A stretch of 9,812 nt of DNA from Tissierellia bacterium. Lineage in GTDB: Bacteria > Bacillota > Clostridia > Tissierellales > Tissierellaceae. This document shows, piece by piece, positions 6,564 through 9,812 of this stretch. How positions within the stretch are numbered: position 1 is the first letter of the stretch; every line of letters begins with the position of its first letter. The notes beneath the pieces are model-generated. The model did no database searches. It was not told where the DNA came from and worked only from the letters and a program-made list of their open reading frames with translations. Location: contig JAAYLY010000096.1 in assembly GCA_012521625.1 (NCBI GenBank), forward strand, positions 1 to 9,812. Direction: 5' to 3'. Made by a program: the position numbers and the translations under genes.

Positions 6564-6833
6564 GGAGGGAAGATAGCCGCATCCTGGGCTACAGCCAAGA
6601 TTGCCAAGACCTGGCTTGATGAGGTATTGTTTGAAGATCTGGAAGCCATAGCTGTTCCAACCCTAATTATCCATGGAATCCATGACCAAATAGTTCCATA
6701 CCAACTGGGGGAGGTGCAGCATAGGCTGATACAAAACTCCAGCCTTGTATCCTTCCAATATTCCGGTCATGGAGTTTTCTATGAACAAAGGGAGGACTTT
6801 AATGAGGTATTAGTCAAGTTTGTAAGAAGTTAA
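6564..6833 (+). pseudogene. Alpha/beta-hydrolase, C-terminal remnant
   Basis: The open stretch encodes S-W-A-T-A-K-I-A-K-T-W-L-D-E, then L-E-A-I-A-V-P-T-L-I-I-H-G-I-H-D-Q-I-V-P and F-Q-Y-S-G-H-G-V-F-Y-E-Q, ending at 6833. This is the last third of an alpha/beta-hydrolase of the haloperoxidase/esterase group. The acid-residue strand (I-I-H-G-x-x-D) and the catalytic histidine (S-G-H-G) are present. The nucleophile elbow (G-x-S-x-G), the oxyanion loop and the first 190 or so residues are missing. A well-formed AAGGAGGGAAGATA lies just before the fragment, as if the original ribosome binding site remained while the start codon and following region were removed; the joint would be near 6570-6580. 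A TTG at 6627 is formally usable but would give 68 residues with no active site. A stop codon at 6561-6563 closes the frame upstream. Confidence 0.82.
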
Positions 6834-6879
6834 TTTTCAAAATCTGAATTTTTTATATGAGTTTTCCTATTATCAAAAT

Positions 6880-6926
6880 AACCACTCCAGGAATAGCATG
6901 TAGTAAAAATGCTTTATGGAGTGGTT
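6880..6926 (+). promoter_or_regulatory. Two-tier hairpin covering a ribosome binding site
   Basis: AACCACTCCA (6880-6889) pairs perfectly with TGGAGTGGTT (6917-6926), and inside it AGCAT (6895-6899) pairs with ATGCT (6909-6913). The 3' arm contains GGAG, the only ribosome binding site of the next gene (ATG at 6932, 10 bases on). It may be the terminator of the hydrolase remnant, since four T bases follow, or an element that hides the binding site. The T run is weak for a terminator. Confidence 0.55.
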
Positions 6927-6931
6927 TTGTT

Positions 6932-7195
6932 ATGGACTTTATTAAGGATAAAAAGATTAAGGATGTTGAATCTCTAAATGAATTCTTAAGACCCTTTGGT
7001 TATGCCTTTACTAGGGTTGAAAGCTTAGAAAGGATTATCCAAGGGAAAAATAAGGAGCTATGTGACAAGTTTAATGAACTGACGAAGGAGCAGGACAACT
7101 CCTTAGATAAGATAATAGCCCTACAGGACTTAGCACCCGAAATGCTTGAAAACATACTTAGATTGGGGAAGGCAAAGGAGATATTCAAATTGTAA
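6932..7195 (+). CDS. Small hypothetical protein, 87 residues
   Basis: I do not recognise this protein. It is a charged, mostly helical, soluble sequence starting M-D-F-I-K-D-K-K-I-K-D-V-E-S-L-N-E-F-L-R-P-F-G-Y, with no signal peptide, membrane segment or cysteine pairs (a single Cys). The middle (about 28-65) looks amphipathic, and the end L-A-P-E-M-L-E-N-I-L-R-L-G-K-A-K-E-I-F could form a second helical unit. I chose ATG 6932 because GGAG lies 10 bases before it; the frame is open back to 6857, but that region is a hairpin with no binding site. Codon use resembles the neighbours, and the frame is longer than expected by chance in AT-rich DNA, which favours a real gene. It lies 56 bases before the phosphoesterase gene on the same strand and may share its transcript. 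It might itself be a shortened gene. Confidence 0.6.
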   Translation: MDFIKDKKIKDVESLNEFLRPFGYAFTRVESLERIIQGKNKELCDKFNELTKEQDNSLDKIIALQDLAPEMLENILRLGKAKEIFKL

Positions 7196-7217
7196 CCTAT
7201 TTTACCCCCTTAGAATA

Positions 7218-7245
7218 GCCTAATATCAAGAAATATTAGGCGGGG
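7218..7245 (+). promoter_or_regulatory. Hairpin next to the phosphoesterase start
   Basis: GCCTAATAT (7218-7226) pairs perfectly with ATATTAGGC (7233-7241) around CAAGAA. GGGG (7242-7245), probably part of the ribosome binding site, follows at once and the ATG comes at 7252. No T run follows, so it is not a normal terminator. CCCCC at 7205-7209 could additionally pair with the GGGG. A role in translation control is possible but unproven. Confidence 0.5.
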
Positions 7246-7251
7246 ATATAT

Positions 7252-8157
7252 ATGAGGATATTAAATCGGCTGACTAGGATCTTTAATAATTCTAAGGAGG
7301 TCTATATAGATGATCGGTCTAAGATCATCATAATGAGTGATGTCCATAGGGGAGATGGCAACTGGTCCGATTCCTTTGCAAGAAACCAAAATATCTTCTT
7401 TGCTGCCCTTAAATATTATTATGACAACGACTATACCTATATAGAACTAGGGGATGGAGATGAGCTATGGGAACTGCGTGATTTTAAAGAGATAATAAGG
7501 GAATACAGCCATATATTCTGGCTGATGAATAAATTCTATGAGGATGATAGATTTTATATGCTATTTGGCAATCACGATATAGTTAAAAAAGATAAGAGCT
7601 TCGTGGAAGATAACCTCTACTATTATTATTTTGAAAGGGAAAAAAAGCTGGTACCCCTATTTAAGGATATTGAAGTCCATGAAGGCCTGATATTAAACTA
7701 CAAGGATTTTAAGAATAAGATCTTTCTGGTCCACGGCCACCAGGTGGAGTTTCTAAACTATGATATCTGGCCATTTGCTAGGTTTTTAGTCAGGTATCTT
7801 TGGAGGCCCCTGGAGCTATATGGCATCAAGGACTATACTAGGACAGCTAAGAATTATAAGAAAAGGCGCAGGCTAGAGGAAGAGTTGATGGACTGGGTTG
7901 AGAAGTATCAGCATATTCTAATAGCTGGCCACAACCATAGGCCCTACTTCCCAGAAGTAGGGGATACACCCTATTTCAACGACGGCAGCTGTGTACATCC
8001 TAGATGTATAACAGGTATAGAGATTTATCATGGCTATATTATGCTGATTAAGTGGTGTGTTAAGGCTGATAGAAAAGGTTTTTTGTATGTTGGCAAAGAT
8101 ATCTTAGCAGGTCCAAGGAAGTTGGAAGATTATCTATTCTATCTAAGTGAAAGATAG
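7252..8157 (+). CDS. Calcineurin-like metallophosphoesterase
   Basis: This is a 301-residue predicted cytoplasmic phosphoesterase with a two-metal centre. The expected metal ligands are all visible in order: S-D-V-H-R-G (D30, H32), G-D-G-D-E (D68), G-N-H-D (N107, H108), H-G-H-Q (H161/H163) and A-G-H-N-H (H227, H229). The second motif is G-D-G-D-E where many relatives have G-D-x-x-D/E. Between the fourth and fifth motifs lies a basic helical insert (about 170-215, with K-K-R-R-R-L-E-E-E), and a tail of about 45 residues follows the last strand. The substrate is unknown; the family includes nucleotidases, phosphodiesterases and UDP-diacylglucosamine hydrolases. The start codon follows a G-rich site (GGCGGGG) at a hairpin base. 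A strong terminator lies directly after the stop, so the unit ends here. The gene is intact. Confidence 0.92.
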   Translation: MRILNRLTRIFNNSKEVYIDDRSKIIIMSDVHRGDGNWSDSFARNQNIFFAALKYYYDNDYTYIELGDGDELWELRDFKEIIREYSHIFWLMNKFYEDDRFYMLFGNHDIVKKDKSFVEDNLYYYYFEREKKLVPLFKDIEVHEGLILNYKDFKNKIFLVHGHQVEFLNYDIWPFARFLVRYLWRPLELYGIKDYTRTAKNYKKRRRLEEELMDWVEKYQHILIAGHNHRPYFPEVGDTPYFNDGSCVHPRCITGIEIYHGYIMLIKWCVKADRKGFLYVGKDILAGPRKLEDYLFYLSER

Positions 8158-8160
8158 AAA

Positions 8161-8196
8161 GCCTGTTAGGAAGAGGGTTGCCTAGCAGGCTTTTTT
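8161..8196 (+). terminator. Rho-independent terminator
   Basis: GCCTGTTAGG (8161-8170) pairs with CCTAGCAGGC (8181-8190), including one G-U pair, around a 10-base loop, and six T bases follow. It starts three bases after the metallophosphoesterase stop codon. Confidence 0.9.
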
Positions 8197-8230
8197 GTAG
8201 GAAGAATAAGGGGAATATTCTAAAAGCTCT

Positions 8231-8260
8231 TTGAAAATTTATAATTTCATATTATATAAT
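8231..8260 (+). promoter_or_regulatory. Sigma-A-type promoter
   Basis: TTGAAA (8231-8236) and a perfect TATAAT (8255-8260) are 18 bases apart. They lie 50 bases before the start codon of the 202-residue protein at 8311 and just after the terminator of the preceding gene, so this gene has its own transcript. Confidence 0.65.
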
Positions 8261-8310
8261 AAAGTTGAAGCATTAATTTTTCCAGCAAGTTTAATAGGGA
8301 GGCGCATAAT

Positions 8311-8919
8311 ATGGTTGGAATCTTGAGTATCGACTTCGATTACTTTATTGATGCTTCATCTGGGGAAAGGGACCGCTATTTCCCACCAGGCAATGATGGA
8401 ATACCAGTGGACAAGCTTGAACTTATGTGGAAGGAAAGGTATTTAAGATATCCTGAACTTAGGGAAATAGGCCTTATAAAGGATTATGTGATTGTTAAAA
8501 ACTATCTACGTCTTTTAAATATAAAAAGGGATAATTTCTATAAATCCGATTCCCATAAGGAAATAAGGAAGTTAATAGATAGGATACCCTGGAATGAGGA
8601 TTTAAGGATTGTAAATATAGATTTTCACCACGACTACTACCACTATTTTACTGCTGGTGAATATTATAACTGCGGCAACTGGTTAAGGAGGGTGGTGGAG
8701 GAAAGGCCTAATGTAAGTATCAAGTGGATTAGGAGGGAAGACTCCCAAACCCTTAGCTTGGAAGGGGAATTTCCTTTTGAGCATACAAGTGATATACAGG
8801 CCATCTACGAGGAAAGCTTTGATTACCTATTCATATGTAGGAGTCCAGAATGGAGCCCCCCACACCTAAGCAACAAATATGAGGAACTGGCAGCTGTGTT
8901 TACTACTAAAACTGCATGA
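8311..8919 (+). CDS. Hypothetical protein with arginase/UPF0489-like motif
   Basis: This encodes a 202-residue soluble protein with no signal peptide or membrane segment. It opens V-G-I-L-S-I-D-F-D-Y-F, carries R-D-R-Y-F-P-P-G-N-D near 21-29 and, at 100-108, I-V-N-I-D-F-H-H-D, which resembles the metal-binding D-x-H-x-D strand of the arginase/deacetylase fold and of UPF0489 proteins. Later marks are N-C-G-N-W-L (120-125) and S-P-E-W-S-P-P-H-L (178-186). The paired Asp (D8/D10) and Asp/His (D104, H106, H107, D108) clusters suggest a metal site; this is inference. The ATG follows GGGAGGCG at a good distance and has its own promoter. It appears intact, but the last residues (T-T-K-T-A) are undistinguished and a slightly shortened C-terminus cannot be excluded. 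It precedes the encapsulin remnant; no cargo-loading peptide of the G-S-L-x-x-G-S-L kind is seen at its end. Confidence 0.75.
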   Translation: MVGILSIDFDYFIDASSGERDRYFPPGNDGIPVDKLELMWKERYLRYPELREIGLIKDYVIVKNYLRLLNIKRDNFYKSDSHKEIRKLIDRIPWNEDLRIVNIDFHHDYYHYFTAGEYYNCGNWLRRVVEERPNVSIKWIRREDSQTLSLEGEFPFEHTSDIQAIYEESFDYLFICRSPEWSPPHLSNKYEELAAVFTTKTA

Positions 8920-9049
8920 TGCTACTAGGTTTTTTAGCTCCTAACTGAGGTCTAGATTGTTATGGAAAAATGGGGGTATATTAAAGATAGTAACTAAGAA
9001 CCATAAGATAGAACTATAAGATTTAATTAAGATGGTGATTTGAGATAGT

Positions 9050-9649
9050 ATGATAGGGTATGCTGAGTATGAAGTCCTACCCTTGATTGAAGCAAGGGTA
9101 GAATTTGAAATGGATAGGTTTGAACTGGACAATATCCTAAGGGGGCTAGGGATGTAAATTATGAACCCTTAGAAGAGGCCATGAAGGAATTAGCCCTCTT
9201 TGAGGAAAGGGCCATATATAATGGCTTAGGTAACTCCATCAAGGGCTTAAAGGCCTATGTTAAGGAGGAAATTCTCTTTGTAGATAATCCTACTGCCATA
9301 ATGGAGGCCATAACTAAAGGCTTAATTAAATTGAGAAAGGCCTATGAAACAAGGACCTTTAACCCTAGTAGTTAATGAAGAAGCCTATAGCAGGATCCTG
9401 TCAAAGGAAACAGCCTATCCACTAGATGAAAGGATAAAATCCCTAATAGCTGGGGATATAGTATTTAGCCATGTGGTCGATGGGGCCTATCTACTACCCT
9501 ATAATCATGAGGATTTAGAACTAACCATTGGAAGGGATTTCTCAATAGGCTATCAAGACCATACAGCTGAAAGGGTAAGGTTCTTTGCTACCGAATCCTT
9601 TACCTTTGGTGTATTAAATCCAGATTTGATAGTTAAATATCGCCTATAG
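9050..9649 (+). pseudogene. Encapsulin shell protein (family 1, linocin M18-like), broken
   Basis: Three reading-frame pieces together match an HK97-fold encapsulin, the protein that self-assembles into hollow shells. Piece one (9050 to about 9145) reads V-L-P-L-I-E-A-R-V-E-F-E-M, then F-E-L-D-N-I-L-R-G. Piece two (about 9142-9355, next frame) reads D-V-N-Y-E-P-L-E-E-A, then F-E-E-R-A-I-Y-N-G and I-K-G-L. Piece three (about 9350-9649, back in the first frame) reads Q-G-P-L-T-L-V-V-N, then A-Y-P-L-D-E-R, G-R-D-F-S-I-G-Y-Q-D-H and V-R-F-F-A-T-E-S-F-T-F-G-V-L-N-P. These are in the same order and spacing as in Thermotoga encapsulin (LPLIELR, WELDN, LSIGYEDR, ITETFTF). About 70 N-terminal residues, with the cargo-binding N-terminal helix, are absent. 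The first shift fits loss of one G in the G run at 9141-9145, the second gain of one A near 9346-9349. After the stop, the overlapping frame reads P-I-V-E-E-L-R-K-V-I-K-K-V to 9699, of unknown origin. Confidence 0.88.
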
Positions 9650-9712
9650 TTGAAGAGCTTAGGAAGGTTATTAAGAAGGTTATAAAAATTTTAACCTAAT
9701 TAACAACAGAAG

Positions 9713-9737
9713 TCTCCCATCTTCTATAAGTGGGAGA
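9713..9737 (+). other. Hairpin after the encapsulin remnant
   Basis: TCTCCCA (9713-9719) pairs perfectly with TGGGAGA (9731-9737), and CTT/AAG inside adds three pairs after a one-base bulge. No T run follows. The sequence resembles subterminal hairpins of IS200/IS605-type elements, which I state from memory only; it could also be a weak transcription stop. Confidence 0.45.
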
Positions 9738-9747
9738 TGAATGTTAC

Positions 9748-9775
9748 TTGACAATTCCTTCCTTTATGATATAAT
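9748..9775 (+). promoter_or_regulatory. Strong sigma-A-type promoter for a gene leaving the window
   Basis: A perfect TTGACA (9748-9753) is followed after 16 bases by a perfect TATAAT (9770-9775). A purine-rich GAGGAGGGAG site (9784-9793) comes next, then either TTG at 9794 or ATG at 9807 as start. Neither spacing is ideal and the coding region lies beyond the right edge, so the product cannot be named. Confidence 0.65.
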
Positions 9776-9812
9776 CAGTATTAGAGGAGGGAGTTGAGTA
9801 AATACAATGCAA

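Noticed and set aside
8311..8919. Encapsulin cargo protein
   Set aside because: No cargo-loading peptide at the C-terminus and no ferritin-like or peroxidase motifs, so position alone is not enough.
8906..8938. Terminator after the 202-residue protein
   Set aside because: A T run is present, but the arms pair only over about five A-U rich bases and the inner GCAT/ATGC would need a one-base loop. Too weak to call.
8953..8997. Eleven-codon frame starting at ATG 8960 as encapsulin N-terminus
   Set aside because: W-G-Y-I could faintly recall the first helix of encapsulin, but the match is too short and the sequence up to 9049 has no further similarity. I see nothing else in 8920-9049.
1..9812. 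CRISPR array, tRNA or rRNA genes, prophage module or anti-phage system
   Set aside because: No spaced direct repeats, cloverleaf or rRNA-like sequence was seen, and apart from the HK97-fold encapsulin no phage proteins or defence domains were recognised.

Overview
The window looks like chromosomal DNA of a low-GC, Gram-positive anaerobe, most likely in the class Clostridia or Tissierellia. The grounds are an AT-rich composition, strong purine-rich ribosome binding sites (AGGAGG/GGGGG type), A/T-ending codons, short rho-independent terminators and Firmicutes-type families: an XRE-AbrB regulator with an ABC-2 exporter, DUF3784, a MATE pump and a family 1 encapsulin. No taxon can be fixed from the sequence alone. 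No rRNA, tRNA or CRISPR array was seen.

Layout. Positions 7-135 hold the C-terminal end of an IS3-family transposase on the minus strand. It abuts a truncated and internally deleted hypothetical gene (137-608). Positions 719-2561 are an intact minus-strand operon: an XRE/AbrB-type regulator, an ABC ATPase and an ABC-2 permease, with a good promoter. Positions 2775-3500 encode an intact DUF3784/PH-like membrane protein. Positions 3635-5056 are a ruin of a LysR regulator and a FecCD/FecE-type iron or cobalamin ABC importer, in which every gene has lost an internal or 5' segment. A strong two-way terminator separates this from an intact MATE efflux pump on the minus strand (5116-6435). Next come an alpha/beta-hydrolase tail without its N-terminal two thirds (6564-6833), an unrecognised 87-residue protein (6932-7195), an intact calcineurin-like metallophosphoesterase (7252-8157) and an intact 202-residue protein with an arginase/UPF0489-like motif (8311-8919). 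Positions 9050-9649 hold an encapsulin shell-protein gene that has lost its N-terminal quarter and carries two apparent single-base frameshifts. The window ends with a hairpin, a promoter and the beginning of a further transcription unit.

The theme is alternation of intact and collapsed genes. At least six loci are collapsed, and in the clearest cases (137-608, LysR, FecE) the start of the gene is joined directly to its end with the middle missing. This suggests deletion-driven gene erosion, possibly helped by nearby insertion sequences, rather than a new functional system. The most notable relic is the encapsulin. Family assignments come from reading the translations by eye against remembered family patterns; no database search was run.
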